From: Calothrix brevissima NIES-22
GTDB taxonomy: Bacteria; Cyanobacteriota; Cyanobacteriia; Cyanobacteriales; Nostocaceae
DNA: 64,000 nucleotides
Assembly: GCF_002367995.1 (NCBI RefSeq)
Contig: NZ_AP018207.1
Location: forward strand, 5,197,963-5,261,962
Direction: 5' to 3'
In this document: positions 51,627 to 60,582 of the stretch, piece after piece
Numbering within the stretch: the stretch's first letter is position 1
Layout of the letters: every line of letters starts with the position of its first letter
Program-made: the position numbers and the translations under genes
Notes under the pieces: model-generated
What the model saw: the letters and a program-made list of their open reading frames with translations, nothing else
The model's database searches: none
What the model was told of the DNA's origin: nothing

Positions 51627-52580
51627 CTATTTTTCGTATTGTTCGTAAGCAGCGACGATGCGCTGAACTAGGGGATGACGCACGACATCTTTTTGGGAAA
51701 ATTCGCAAAAAGCAATACCTTCAACGTTTTTTAAAACGTGTAAGGCTACGGCTAAACCTGATTGTTGGTTGATTGGTAAATCGGTTTGTGTCATGTCACC
51801 TGTAATTACCATACGCGAACGGAAGCCCAATCGCGTCAAAACCATTTTGATTTGGGCGGGTGTGGTATTTTGGGCTTCATCGACAATTACAAAGGCGTTA
51901 TTGAGAGTACGTCCCCGCATATAAGCTAGTGGTGCGACTTCAATCACACCCCGTTCCATTAAATTAGGAACTTTTTCCGGATCGATAAATTCATTAATTG
52001 CATCGTAAAGAGGACGGAGATAAGGATTAACCTTTTGTTGTAAATCTCCGGGTAAAAAACCGAGTTTTTCGCCAGCTTCGACGGCGGGACGGGTTAAAAT
52101 TATCTTTTCAAATTGGTTCGCGAGGAGTGCTTGAACGGCGACAACGACAGCGAGAAAGGTTTTACCAGTCCCCGCAGGCCCGGTACCGAAAACTAAGTCA
52201 CGCTTGCGAAGAACATCAATGTATTGACGCTGACGAAAGGTTTTAGCGCGAATTTCTTCACCCCGGCGAGTTCTGGCGAGGATATCGCGCTGTAGGTCTT
52301 GTAATTCGCCTTCTCGATGGGTATCTAAAGCTTGGCGGGCTGTGGAAATATCCGCACTGGAGATATTATTACCTTTAACCCAAATTTCTTCGAGCGATCG
52401 CACTAATCGCGAAGCTAAATCAACTTGTTTGGGCGTTCCCGAAATATGTAAGTCCTGTCCGCGTAATACCAAGTTAGCCCCTGTTTGCTGGGATAAAAGT
52501 TTGAGATTTTCTTCTCCATCTCCAGCTAAAGCGATCGCACTTGAAATATTCGGCAGCTCAATTTTATAGGCCTCTGCCAT
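51627..52580 (-). CDS. PhoH family P-loop ATPase
   Basis: 317 residues: N-terminal KH-like region (GANLVLRGQDLHISGTPKQVDLASRLV), linker, then the PhoH ATPase domain with Walker A GTGPAGTGKTFLA (about 132-143), LTRPAVEAGEKLGFLPGDLQQKV, Walker B FVIVDEAQNTTPAQIKM and ITGDMTQTDLP. PhoH-like proteins are cytoplasmic ATPases linked to RNA metabolism and phosphate stress. ATG at 52578-52580. Confidence 0.93.
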   Translation of the reverse strand: MAEAYKIELPNISSAIALAGDGEENLKLLSQQTGANLVLRGQDLHISGTPKQVDLASRLVRSLEEIWVKGNNISSADISTARQALDTHREGELQDLQRDILARTRRGEEIRAKTFRQRQYIDVLRKRDLVFGTGPAGTGKTFLAVVVAVQALLANQFEKIILTRPAVEAGEKLGFLPGDLQQKVNPYLRPLYDAINEFIDPEKVPNLMERGVIEVAPLAYMRGRTLNNAFVIVDEAQNTTPAQIKMVLTRLGFRSRMVITGDMTQTDLPINQQSGLAVALHVLKNVEGIAFCEFSQKDVVRHPLVQRIVAAYEQYEK

Positions 52581-52857
52581 AGTATTTTTTAATTATAAAA
52601 TTTTCGCTTAAAGGCATTAGTTATTAGTTATTGGTCAGAGACGCGATAACCCTTGTCTGTACAATTGTCATTTGTCATTTGTCCTCCTTGTCCCCCTTGT
52701 CCCCCTTGTCCCCCTTCATTAGCCCCTCTTTAAGGAGAAAAGTAGAGATACGATGAATCACATCTCTACTTTTAGTAGGTTTGCTATCAAATAGTTTCAA
52801 ACCTTAAATTAGATAGTTAATTTAGGTTAACCACATAGCAAAGACGCTACTTTGAAT
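52581..52857. repeat. intergenic repeats (GTCATTT, CCTTGTCCC) between rpsU and phoH
   Basis: Positions 52637-52675 repeat the 37861-37896 sequence (AGAGACGCGATAACCCTTGT and following), then four CCCTTGTCC nonamers at 52680-52718. A weak inverted pair AAGTAGAGAT / ATCTCTACTT lies at 52740-52772 (rpsU terminator candidate on the minus strand, no strong T-run). Confidence 0.5.
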
Positions 52858-53034
52858 TTAGTAGCGCACACCTTTGCGTGCGGCTTCCTCTTTACGCTTG
52901 CGTCGTAAACTAGGCTTTTCGTAACGTTCCCGGCGTCTAATTTCTGATAAAATGCCGGCTTTTTGAATTTTCTTTTTAAAACGTCTCAGCGCTGAGTCTA
53001 TTGACTCATTTTCACCTAAACGAACTTCAGCCAC
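52858..53034 (-). CDS. rpsU: 30S ribosomal protein S21
   Basis: 58 residues, (M)[57 protein letters not shown]: full-length bacterial S21 of the cyanobacterial type. It starts with GTG at 53032-53034; a strong AGGAGGTG ribosome binding site 11 bases upstream confirms it. It binds the small subunit near the mRNA exit platform. Confidence 0.96.
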   Translation of the reverse strand: MAEVRLGENESIDSALRRFKKKIQKAGILSEIRRRERYEKPSLRRKRKEEAARKGVRY

Positions 53035-53093
53035 TCCCTGGTTTCACCTCCTGACAGAGATTGTTCAGAGTTAAATATGATTATCGGTAACTT

Positions 53094-53260
53094 TGACATA
53101 CCTCCTCGTCCTATAAAAGCGAGGATTCCTTGACGCTTCACTGAAACTAGCTACTAGGTAGTCTTATAGTCTCTCCACATCCGTTTAAAGTCTCCCAATG
53201 CCCTATGGCGACTGTTTGTACTGTAACAAAAATATTGGTAAAGCCGTTTTAGAAGGACGG
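53094..53260 (-). mobile_element. probable right-end scar of an IS200/IS605 (IS1341-type) element
   Basis: On the minus strand the stretch ends GTCAAGGAATCCTCGCTTTT then ATAGGACGAGGAGGTATGTC, a hairpin (CCTCG / CGAGG) preceded by GGAATCC, which is the standard shape of the 3' ends of tnpB-only elements. Upstream DNA (ACTACCTAGTAGCTAGTTTCAG in part) resembles a decayed omega RNA region. No tnpB reading frame remains. The call is by pattern only. Confidence 0.45.
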
Positions 53261-53449
53261 AGTCTTAGACCCAGATTTTCTATAAGCAGTGTGCGATCGC
53301 TCTCTTGATGGGAAACACCCATTAATTAATCAAGCAATGCCTCACCCTACTGTTGCCAGAGTACCAAATTTGGCGTTTTTTAACCATTCCTCTTGACCAG
53401 AATGTCTGAGCGGATCATAAACCGCCCAGACTGGCTATAAAGTTTCCAC

Positions 53450-53887
53450 CTAGCGGGTGCGGGGTTTGGCGATTGGTCTGGGGCCGTTTCCGTTTCCGCG
53501 TCGTTCTCTTGATTTGGGTGGCGGTAATCGCTCTTCCCTATCTTCATCAAAAGATCCGCCTTCCCGTGAGGCGCTGCTGCCATAGATATCCAGATATACT
53601 GATTGTCCAGCTACTTCGGCCGCTGCGGCAATTACTGTGCGAATCGCCTGAATATTGCGTCCTCCCCGACCAAATACTTTGCCTTTATCTGCACTGTCAA
53701 AAGCGATGCGAATCCAAGCCTTGTTGAGACTTTGGGAAATTTCACAATCGACGCTTAAAGACTCTGGGGATTCTAAAAACGGCTGCACTAAAAACCTCAC
53801 CAACCCTTCGTAATTGGGGCTGGCTGAGGAAGATTGGTTTCCGATACTATGATGCGGCTGTTGTGGCACTGACCTGTTCAAAAACAT
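53450..53887 (-). CDS. khpA: KH-domain RNA-binding protein KhpA
   Basis: 145 residues: core [22 protein letters not shown] and the KH signature [20 protein letters not shown], then a charged, probably disordered tail rich in R, E and P ([18 protein letters not shown]). KhpA acts with KhpB as an RNA chaperone. The ATG at 53885-53887 overlaps the rpsP 3' end by 41 bp, so it is translationally linked; the family's usual N-terminus is shorter and a later start is possible. Third gene of the ffh-rpsP-khpA operon. Confidence 0.9.
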   Translation of the reverse strand: MFLNRSVPQQPHHSIGNQSSSASPNYEGLVRFLVQPFLESPESLSVDCEISQSLNKAWIRIAFDSADKGKVFGRGGRNIQAIRTVIAAAAEVAGQSVYLDIYGSSASREGGSFDEDREERLPPPKSRERRGNGNGPRPIAKPRTR

Positions 53888-54110
53888 TAGCTTTTACTAG
53901 GATGCGACGAACGGTGTCAGTTGGTTGAGCACCTTGTTGCAGTCGCTTGACGATTCCGGGAACGTCCAATCTAACTTCATCGGTTCTGGGGTTATAAAAT
54001 CCCAGTTCTTCTAAGGGACGACCATCGCGGCGAGCGAGGCTGTTGATAGCTATGATGCGGTAACTCGCTTCCCGCTTTTTACCGTATCGCTTCAAGCGCA
54101 GTTTGATCAT
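53847..54110 (-). CDS. rpsP: 30S ribosomal protein S16
   Basis: 87 residues, [71 protein letters not shown]: standard S16. ATG at 54108-54110. It lies between ffh and khpA, the classical order in cyanobacteria and many bacteria; a repeat-filled 325-bp gap separates it from ffh. Confidence 0.96.
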   Translation of the reverse strand: MIKLRLKRYGKKREASYRIIAINSLARRDGRPLEELGFYNPRTDEVRLDVPGIVKRLQQGAQPTDTVRRILVKANVFEQVSATTAAS

Positions 54111-54435
54111 GATTTAAAAATCGTTCTCCTGTTTTGTAGATTTCAGTTGGAAGTAAGTGCGGTTTTGTGTCGGTCAAAAGTCAATAGTCCAAAGTCAAAA
54201 GACTTTTTTCTGTAGTTTTCGACCTTAAAGAGCCTACAAATTATCTTTGGCTATTGCCGCTATGTTGAGGCTCAACTTGTTTTAGGCACAATTTTCCATC
54301 CTGGAATGCTAATTTTAGCACTTGCTGGGTATGAACTGCTATTTGTTATTGGTCAGTTGTCAGTTGTCAGTTGTCAGTTGTTTAGGCTGATGACTATTGA
54401 CCGTTGACTGTTGACTATTGACTGTTGACTATTGA
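54111..54435. repeat. ffh-rpsP gap with heptamer arrays
   Basis: TCAGTTGTCAGTTGTCAG units at 54353-54380 and TTGACTATTGACTGTTGACT units at 54390-54436, ending at the ffh stop codon. A GTCAAAAGTCAATAGTCCAAAG tract (in parts, 54174-54200) lies near rpsP. The remainder shows no signal. Confidence 0.6.
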
Positions 54436-55893
54436 CTAAAGATTGCCGAAGCCTTTCTTTTTCTTCTCTTTCTTTTTCTTTTTCGCTGCGCCGGGATTGT
54501 TTCCGGTGTAGCCGCGCCAACCAGGGGCGGGGGGGCGATTACCTCCGCCTGCGAAGGCGTTACCCATACCGCCAAACATTCCAGGCATACCAAATTGACC
54601 TTGACCCATTTGTTGCATGAGCGATCGCATTTTTTGGAAATCGGCTACAAGTTTGCTCACATCTGCTTCTTTATAGCCAGATCCTGTAGCAATCCGCCGT
54701 CTGCGGCTGGGAGAACTAGCTAATAAATCGGGGTCGCGTCTTTCTTGGCGAGTCATGGAGTTAATCATGGCTTCACAGCGTTTTAGCTGGGTTTCTCCAT
54801 GTTTTAGTTGGTCGTCAGAAAGCTTGTTCATCCCTGGAATCATTTTGATGATTCCACCTAGCGATCCCATGTTTTTCAGCAGGCGCAATTGCTTGAGAAA
54901 GTCGGTAAAGTCAAACTTGGCTGAGAGGATTTTCTCCTGCATTTGCTCCGCATCTGCCAAGTCAATTTCTTCTTGGGCTTTTTCCACCAAGGTGAGGACA
55001 TCGCCCATACCCAGAATCCGCGATGCCATCCGGTCTGGGTAAAATGGTTGCAGCGCTTCGACTTTTTCACCGACACCGACAAACTTAATCGGTGCGCCAG
55101 AAATTTGTCTTACAGATAGTGCAGCACCACCTCGGCTATCACCATCTAGCTTGGTAAGAATTGCACCAGTAATGCCAATTTCTTCATGGAAGGTACGGGT
55201 CAAATTGGCAGCTTCTTGACCAGTCATCGAGTCCACTACCAACAAGGTTTCCTGGGGTTGGACTGTCTGTTTAATTGTGGCTAATTCTGCCATCATATCT
55301 GCGTCTATTTGCAGACGACCAGCAGTATCAATAATTACTGTATTTATGCCTTCTACTTTAGCGCGTTCTACACCTTGGCGGGCGATTTCTACGGGATCTG
55401 CATCGCTTCCCAGTTCAAAAACTGGTACGTCAATTTGTTTACCTAAGGTAATTAACTGATCGATCGCGGCTGGACGATATACGTCTGTAGCTACTAACAA
55501 ACAGCTGCGATTTAATTTCCGCAGATGCAAAGCTAACTTAGCCGTAGCAGTGGTTTTACCAGTACCCTGCAATCCAGCCATGAGGACAATGGTAGTTTCT
55601 CCCTCGACTTCTACCAAGGGGACATTTTCTTCCCCCATCACCTGAACTAGTTCATCGTAAACAATTTTGATGAACTGTTGGTCAGGGCGCACGCCAGCGA
55701 TTACCTCAGATCCCTGTGCTTTGGCTTCGACTTCACTAATAAAATCTTTAACTACCTGGAGGTTGACATCTGCTTCCAACAAAGCGCGGCGAACCTCGCG
55801 CAAAGCATCTTGAATGTTGGACTGGGAAATTTTATCCTGTCCCCGTAGTTTCTTCCAGGCAGATTCTAAACGATCGGCTAATGCATCAAACAT
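54436..55893 (-). CDS. ffh: signal recognition particle protein Ffh
   Basis: 485 residues: N domain, GTPase domain with G1 GLQGTGKTTATAKLA, G3 DTAGRLQID, G4 TKLDGDSRGG and the closing G5 FVGVGEKVEALQPFYPDRMASRIL, and the M domain (RLLKNMGSLGGIIKMIPGM, RRDPDLLASSPSRRRRIATGSG) that binds SRP RNA and signal peptides. The C-terminus is a Gly/Met-rich tail ending in a lysine run (KKKKKEKKKK). It targets membrane proteins co-translationally. ATG at 55891-55893. Confidence 0.96.
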   Translation of the reverse strand: MFDALADRLESAWKKLRGQDKISQSNIQDALREVRRALLEADVNLQVVKDFISEVEAKAQGSEVIAGVRPDQQFIKIVYDELVQVMGEENVPLVEVEGETTIVLMAGLQGTGKTTATAKLALHLRKLNRSCLLVATDVYRPAAIDQLITLGKQIDVPVFELGSDADPVEIARQGVERAKVEGINTVIIDTAGRLQIDADMMAELATIKQTVQPQETLLVVDSMTGQEAANLTRTFHEEIGITGAILTKLDGDSRGGAALSVRQISGAPIKFVGVGEKVEALQPFYPDRMASRILGMGDVLTLVEKAQEEIDLADAEQMQEKILSAKFDFTDFLKQLRLLKNMGSLGGIIKMIPGMNKLSDDQLKHGETQLKRCEAMINSMTRQERRDPDLLASSPSRRRRIATGSGYKEADVSKLVADFQKMRSLMQQMGQGQFGMPGMFGGMGNAFAGGGNRPPAPGWRGYTGNNPGAAKKKKKEKKKKGFGNL

Positions 55894-55999
55894 AATTTCG
55901 ATTACAGGTAGTGAGGCAGTAGAAATTTTCAGTAGAGTTTAAACGTGCTATTTACCAGCTTAGTAGTTTTCCTTGCGACTTGAGCAACCTGATACATAT

Positions 56000-56099
56000 C
56001 TGGGAAGGGGGACAAGGGGGACAAGGAGGACAAGGGGGACAAGGAGGATAAATGATAATTGTACAGACGCGATTAATCGCGTCTCTGACTATTGACTAA
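56000..56099. repeat. GGGGGACAAGG nonamer array and GACGCGATT flank
   Basis: About four GGGGGACAA units at 56007-56045 (inverse sense to the CCTTGTCCC arrays), followed by ACAGACGCGATTAATCGCGTCTC, which contains the 10-bp palindrome GACGCGATTAATCGCGTC, and TTGACTATTGACTAAT at the pepP stop. Confidence 0.6.
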
Positions 56100-57467
56100 T
56101 TGTTCTATGGTATCGGCATCATTGGGTAATGCAGCCGTTAAAACTTCGCTGCCTTCTGCTGTCACTAATACATCATCTTCGATGCGGATTCCTCGGACAT
56201 CGGCAAATTCCGCTAATCTGTCCCAATTGACTGTGTACTGATATGTTGAGCGATTTTGAGGATTGTTTAAAATTGCTGGAACTTGATAAAAACCTGGCTC
56301 AATTGTGACTAGCATTCCTGGGCGGAGAGGACGATTTAAACGTAGGTAGCTTAAGCCAAAGCGATCGCTTCTGTTTCTCCCTTCTTCATAGCCTGCTAAA
56401 TCTCCCAAGTCTTCCATATCATGCACATCTAAGCCTAAGAGATGCCCGATACCGTGGGGGAAAAATAAAGCATGAATATCTCTAGATACTAAATCTTCGG
56501 CATTTCCTTGTAAAATGCCTAAATTTACTAATCCTTCGGCAATTACTGTGGCTGCTAATAAATGAATCTCGCCATACTCGACACCAGGACGGATTTTGGC
56601 AATACAAGCATCATGGGCGGCTAGGACAATATCATAAATATCTCTTTGGGTAGATGAAAATTTACCAGATACAGGCCAAGTTCTCGTAATATCTGCCGCC
56701 CAGCCTGTGTCTGTTTCTGCACCCACATCGGCTAATAGTAAATCGCCTGGTTGTAAGGGGTGGTGATAATGCTCGTTGTGCAATACTTCGCCGTGGACTG
56801 TGACAATACTGTTGTAGGAAGTAGTCATATTATGGGCGATGATAACTCCTTCCATTGCCCCACGAATTTCTGCTTCCCGTTTTGCTTGCATTGTGGCTGA
56901 CATTCCGGCTTTATGGGCTTCTACACTGACAGCCGCAGCTTTGCGTAATTCGGCTAACGCGCCTTCGTCGTGGGTGAGGCGTAAGGATACAACAGCCTTG
57001 GCTAACTCTAAATCAATTCCTTGGGGGGGATTTTGCGGTAAAACCCACCTATTTAGCAGTTGGGATTGTTTTGTCCATGTGGCTGCATCTTGAACTGCGA
57101 TCGTGGCTGCGTCGGCTACCAAGAATTCTAATTCTGACATTGGTTTAGCACTATCAGCGCCAATAATTTGGGCGATTTCCTCTCGTTTGGGCATTTCTCC
57201 ATGCCATAGGGCGCTGCTAGGATGAGGATCGTCCATAAATAACTCTAGCTTCCCTGCTTCTAAGCGAATTGCCGCATTTGGTAGGTTTAGCCCAGCAAAA
57301 TAAAGGAAATGACTGCTAGCGCGAAATGGATAGACGTTAGCAGCAAAATTGCGCGGATTGCTGCTTCCTGACCAAAAAACTGCGGGAAAATCTATAATTT
57401 GAGCTAGTCTTTGCCGTCTTTGACGTAAAGTATCAATTAAAGAGCTTGAGGTTTTGGGGATAAGCAT
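56073..57467 (-). CDS. pepP: Xaa-Pro aminopeptidase (aminopeptidase P)
   Basis: 464 residues: an N-terminal creatinase-like domain (SFHFL-type region ASSHFLYFAGLNLPNAAIRL) and a pita-bread catalytic domain with the dinuclear metal ligands in DVGAETDTGWAADITRTWP (two Asp), GIGHLLGLDVHD (His), TIEPGFYQ (Glu) and GIRIEDDVLVT (Glu). It removes N-terminal residues preceding proline; cytoplasmic. ATG at 57465-57467, next to a tandem repeat. The stop codon is formed within a TTGACTA repeat unit, giving a QLVNSQRRD tail. Confidence 0.93.
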   Translation of the reverse strand: MLIPKTSSSLIDTLRQRRQRLAQIIDFPAVFWSGSSNPRNFAANVYPFRASSHFLYFAGLNLPNAAIRLEAGKLELFMDDPHPSSALWHGEMPKREEIAQIIGADSAKPMSELEFLVADAATIAVQDAATWTKQSQLLNRWVLPQNPPQGIDLELAKAVVSLRLTHDEGALAELRKAAAVSVEAHKAGMSATMQAKREAEIRGAMEGVIIAHNMTTSYNSIVTVHGEVLHNEHYHHPLQPGDLLLADVGAETDTGWAADITRTWPVSGKFSSTQRDIYDIVLAAHDACIAKIRPGVEYGEIHLLAATVIAEGLVNLGILQGNAEDLVSRDIHALFFPHGIGHLLGLDVHDMEDLGDLAGYEEGRNRSDRFGLSYLRLNRPLRPGMLVTIEPGFYQVPAILNNPQNRSTYQYTVNWDRLAEFADVRGIRIEDDVLVTAEGSEVLTAALPNDADTIEQLVNSQRRD

Positions 57468-57531
57468 TATGAATTATGAATTATGAGTTATGAATTATGA
57501 GTTATGAATTATGAGTTATGAATTATGAGTT
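57468..57531. repeat. TATGAATTATGAGT tandem repeat
   Basis: About four to five 14-bp units TATGAATTATGAGT between pepP and the dispersed repeat at 57531; likely in the pepP 5' leader or promoter. Confidence 0.7.
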
Positions 57532-57612
57532 ACAACAGATTGCCAGTTGGTGAGGTAGAAACGATCGTTGATTGTAGGGGCACTGGCACTGCCATGCCCC
57601 TAAGCGCGTACC
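57531..57612. repeat. dispersed ~82-bp repeat, copy 2
   Basis: Same sequence blocks as at 43891-43972 (TTGCCAGTTGGTGAGGTA, CGTTGATTGTAGGGGCACTG, GCACTGCCATGCCCC), with a HIP1-like CGATCG in place of TTATCG. Confidence 0.7.
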
Positions 57613-57708
57613 TCATTTATCTGAAATATGCTGTATAAATTATTATGGCTAAAAAATCTCATATTTTTGCTCTAGGGACATCCAATTTTTTAAATACCCA
57701 ATAAATTT

Positions 57709-57764
57709 GTAGTGCGAGCATCTTGCTCGCTTTTAAACACCAGCGAGCAAGATGCTCGCACTAC
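57709..57764. repeat. perfect 22-bp inverted repeat (56-bp hairpin element)
   Basis: Arms at 57709-57730 and 57743-57764 are perfectly complementary (they start GTAGTGCGAGCATC and end GATGCTCGCACTAC), with a 12-base loop. Partial complementarity continues outward (TACCCA...TGGGTA). No T-run follows. It is probably a small palindromic mobile repeat. Confidence 0.75.
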
Positions 57765-57879
57765 GAAATATGGGTAATTTATTTTTTGTAAGTCCCCTAT
57801 ATTCTATGAATTTGGAGTTTCAGTCAGAGATTTAGGTGTGACTGAAACATTCTTCCAAAACCGATTAACTTCGTTTTAA

Positions 57880-58152
57880 TTAGTCTTTATCATCATCGTC
57901 TTTGTCATCTTTAAGATGACCTTTTTTCTCATCATCGTTATCATCATCGTCATCGTCATTATTCTTCTGATTCGATTCAGATTCTTGATTTGATTGATTT
58001 TTGTACTGTTCCTTTTGTTGCTCAGTTTGATTGAGTGGGTTTTGAACTTCATTAGAGCAGCCAATTAATCCTACAGCAAGCGATACTAAGTTCATAGCTG
58101 CAAAAATGACACCAAGAATTTTAAAACTCAATTGTTTGTTTTGATTAAGCAT
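57880..58152 (-). CDS. small putative lipoprotein with acidic tail
   Basis: 90 residues: MLNQNKQLSFKILGVIFAAM, a hydrophobic stretch ending in VGLIGC (lipobox-like, Cys32), then a Q/N/E-rich linker and a tail of nearly only Asp and Lys (NNDDDDDDNDDEKKG, KDDKDDDDKD). The position of the cysteine and signal fits a lipoprotein. The acidic tail could bind cations such as calcium. The tail comes from ATC-ATC-type triplet repeats and may vary in length. No family recognised. ATG at 58150-58152. Confidence 0.65.
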   Translation of the reverse strand: MLNQNKQLSFKILGVIFAAMNLVSLAVGLIGCSNEVQNPLNQTEQQKEQYKNQSNQESESNQKNNDDDDDDNDDEKKGHLKDDKDDDDKD

Positions 58153-58450
58153 TGCTCGGAACTCTTAAACGGTAATTTGGCTCAGTTTTTAACATAGACT
58201 AAATCTCTGTTTAAGAGCCATTATTTTTCTTGAGCGATCGCCTAGTTAATCATCTCTTTATTACTAACTAATTGTTATAAACCCTGTAATTACCCTTTTG
58301 TATTTTGTCGTTAATAAAACCTAGCAACTACGATGCTTGAGTTATTTGACTCAATTGTATAAAAAATATACTCGGCAAATGTATTATTTTTTATATTAAG
58401 TTGTTAAAGGCGATCGCAGTCTAAATACAGCTAAATACAAGGGTGATGTT

Positions 58451-59248
58451 ATGGGACAAATAATTACACAGGTGGATGCTTTTACCAATACGCCATTTGC
58501 AGGAAATCCGGCTGCTGTATGTGTGTTACCAACTCCCGAAAGCGATCGCTGGATGCAGAATGTGGCGCTGGAAATGAATTTATCGGAGACGGCTTTTCTC
58601 GTCAAACAGAATGATGGCTTTAATTTGCGCTGGTTTACACCGACTGTAGAAGTACCCCTTTGTGGTCATGCGACTTTAGCTAGCGCTCATGTACTCTGGT
58701 CAGAAGGACATTTATCACCAGATGAGATTGCCCGTTTTTATACTAAAAGTGGTGTATTAATTGCTGCAAAACAAGGTGAATGGATTGAATTAGATTTTCC
58801 GGTGAATCATTCACAATCTATTGCTGTACCAGAAGAACTGAGTCAAGCTTTGGGTGTAGCTTGTAAATCTGTGGTGCAGAATTCCCTCGGATATTTGGTA
58901 GAGTTGGAGTCTGAGGATTTGGTACGACAGTTACAGCCAAATTTTCAACAATTGAAAAGCTTACCTGTGGCTGATGTGATCGTTACTAGCATTACGCAAG
59001 CTGATTCCGAGTATGATTTTGTCTCTCGCTTTTTTGCGCCGGGATTAGGTATAAATGAAGACCCTGTAACTGGTGCTGCACATTGCTGTCTCGCTGCTTA
59101 TTGGCGCGATCGCTTAGGTAAGGATGAGTTTTTAGCTTATCAAGCATCCAGTCGTGGGGGGGTTGTCAAGGTGCGTTATCCCGGAGGCGATCGCGTTTAT
59201 TTAGCTGGGCAAGCGGTTACAGTGATGCGTGGGGAATTGTACAATTAA
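58451..59248 (+). CDS. PhzF family isomerase
   Basis: 265 residues with PhzF fold signatures: QVDAFTNTPFAGNPAAVCVL, EMNLSETAFL (catalytic Glu), RWFTPTVEVPLCGHATLASAHVLW and FAPGLGINEDPVTGAAHCCLAAYW. This is related to diaminopimelate epimerase; the substrate is unknown, and there are no phenazine genes nearby. ATG at 58451 preceded by GTGATGTT. Confidence 0.9.
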   Translation: MGQIITQVDAFTNTPFAGNPAAVCVLPTPESDRWMQNVALEMNLSETAFLVKQNDGFNLRWFTPTVEVPLCGHATLASAHVLWSEGHLSPDEIARFYTKSGVLIAAKQGEWIELDFPVNHSQSIAVPEELSQALGVACKSVVQNSLGYLVELESEDLVRQLQPNFQQLKSLPVADVIVTSITQADSEYDFVSRFFAPGLGINEDPVTGAAHCCLAAYWRDRLGKDEFLAYQASSRGGVVKVRYPGGDRVYLAGQAVTVMRGELYN

Positions 59249-59385
59249 CTTCTCAAAGAATTACGAATTGTAGCAGCTTAGTTCATAAATAATTACAATA
59301 GACCTCTTGCATAATTGGTCAGGATTAGTGTTGATCGGTAATAACAAATTGCTGTTATTGATGCTGACTGATTTATATAGAGGCT

Positions 59386-60246
59386 ATGGAATTATTTTAT
59401 GCCCATGAAAATGGTGAACTTTGGCGGGGAGATGCAATAGAGTGGTTATCTAGTTTAGAAACTGAATCAGTAGATTTAGTAATTGCTGACCCTCCATATA
59501 ATATTAAAAAAGCCGAGTGGGATAATTTTGAATCGCAGGAAGCTTATGTACAATGGTCTGTAATTTGGATTGAGCAAGTTTCGCGAATTCTTAAGCCTAC
59601 AGGTAGTTTTTATATTTGTGGTTTTTCGGAAATATTAGCTGATATTAAATTACCTGCGTCTCGTTTCTTTAAAGGATGTCGCTGGCTGATTTGGCACTAT
59701 AAAAATAAAGCTAATTTAGCAAAAGATTGGGGACGTTCCCATGAAAGTATTTTGCATTTTCGTAAGTCTAAGAATTTCTATATGAATATCGAAAACGTCA
59801 GAATATTATATGGCGAACACACTTTAAAATATCCCTTGCATCCCCAAGCTAATACTAGTCAGTATGGTAATAATGGTAAGAATAATGGAAAGATATGGAA
59901 CCCAAATTTAAAAGGTGCTAAACCCAGAGATGTCATCGAAATTCCCACAACTTGTAATGGAATGCATGAGAAAACTAAACATCCTACTCAAAAGCCAGAA
60001 GCATTGATCAGAAAATTTATTCTAGCTTCATCGCAACGCCAAGATATTGTAATTGACCCATTTTTAGGTTCAGGTACTACAGCAGTAACGGCTGAACAAT
60101 TAGGTAGAAAATGGCTAGGATGTGAGATTAATTCTGAGTATTTAGAATTGGCTGTACATAGGATAAAACATGCCCAACATATGAGTGATGAAGAATGGTT
60201 TTTGTATGATAGGAAAAATGAAGAACGTAGAAAGAAAATTAGATAA
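59386..60246 (+). CDS. orphan DNA methyltransferase (amino-methylating, DPPY type)
   Basis: 286 residues with motif IV ADPPYNIKKAEWDNF (residues 34-48) near the N-terminus and motif I DPFLGSGTTAVTAEQLGRKWLGCEIN near the C-terminus, hence beta-type order. DPPY is used by enzymes that methylate N6 of adenine or N4 of cytosine. No restriction enzyme is nearby, so it is solitary. It may correspond to one of the conserved cyanobacterial methyltransferases (for example the GGCC-specific group), but specificity cannot be read here. ATG at 59386 just after AGAGG. Confidence 0.88.
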   Translation: MELFYAHENGELWRGDAIEWLSSLETESVDLVIADPPYNIKKAEWDNFESQEAYVQWSVIWIEQVSRILKPTGSFYICGFSEILADIKLPASRFFKGCRWLIWHYKNKANLAKDWGRSHESILHFRKSKNFYMNIENVRILYGEHTLKYPLHPQANTSQYGNNGKNNGKIWNPNLKGAKPRDVIEIPTTCNGMHEKTKHPTQKPEALIRKFILASSQRQDIVIDPFLGSGTTAVTAEQLGRKWLGCEINSEYLELAVHRIKHAQHMSDEEWFLYDRKNEERRKKIR

Positions 60247-60262
60247 TAGAAACATAATTAAC

Positions 60263-60295
60263 AGATCCCCGACTTCTTGAAGAAGTCGGGGATCT
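60263..60295. repeat. AGATCCCCGAC palindrome (dispersed hairpin)
   Basis: A 33-bp near-perfect palindrome, AGATCCCCGACTTCTT / AAGAAGTCGGGGATCT, 16 bp after the methyltransferase stop; variants lie at 25165-25197 and 25383-25415. It may also act as a stem in the transcript end of the methyltransferase gene, but has no T-run. Confidence 0.75.
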
Positions 60296-60582
60296 AAGCA
60301 CAAGCAATATTTTCTGGTTATGCGATCGCTCTCGGTTTATGGACGGTTTAGCACTGCTTAAACTCCTACAATAGATATGTATTTATATGACAAATATTTA
60401 GTTTATGTATTAATAATTCAGTTCATAAAATGGCTTGATTCTTAACTCAAAATTAAGAAATTATAGATATTATAAAATTGAATTATCATGCCTTGTAACC
60501 TTCTGCCATCTGCCATCTGCCATCTGCCTTCACGAACTTTCTACGGCACAATAGTTACAACAGCCCTTATTTAATTAAAGAA
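60296..60582. other. AT-rich intergenic region with CTGCCAT repeats
   Basis: About 290 bp; CTGCCATCTGCCATCTGCC heptamers at 60501-60529, otherwise no recognisable signal. Confidence 0.45.

Noticed and set aside
53380-53727. Frames on both strands overlapping khpA
   Set aside because: Shadows of khpA in other frames, without starts or motifs.
57880-57960. DDDDK-type protease site in the acidic tail
   Set aside because: Arises by chance from an Asp/Lys triplet repeat; no biological meaning is claimed.
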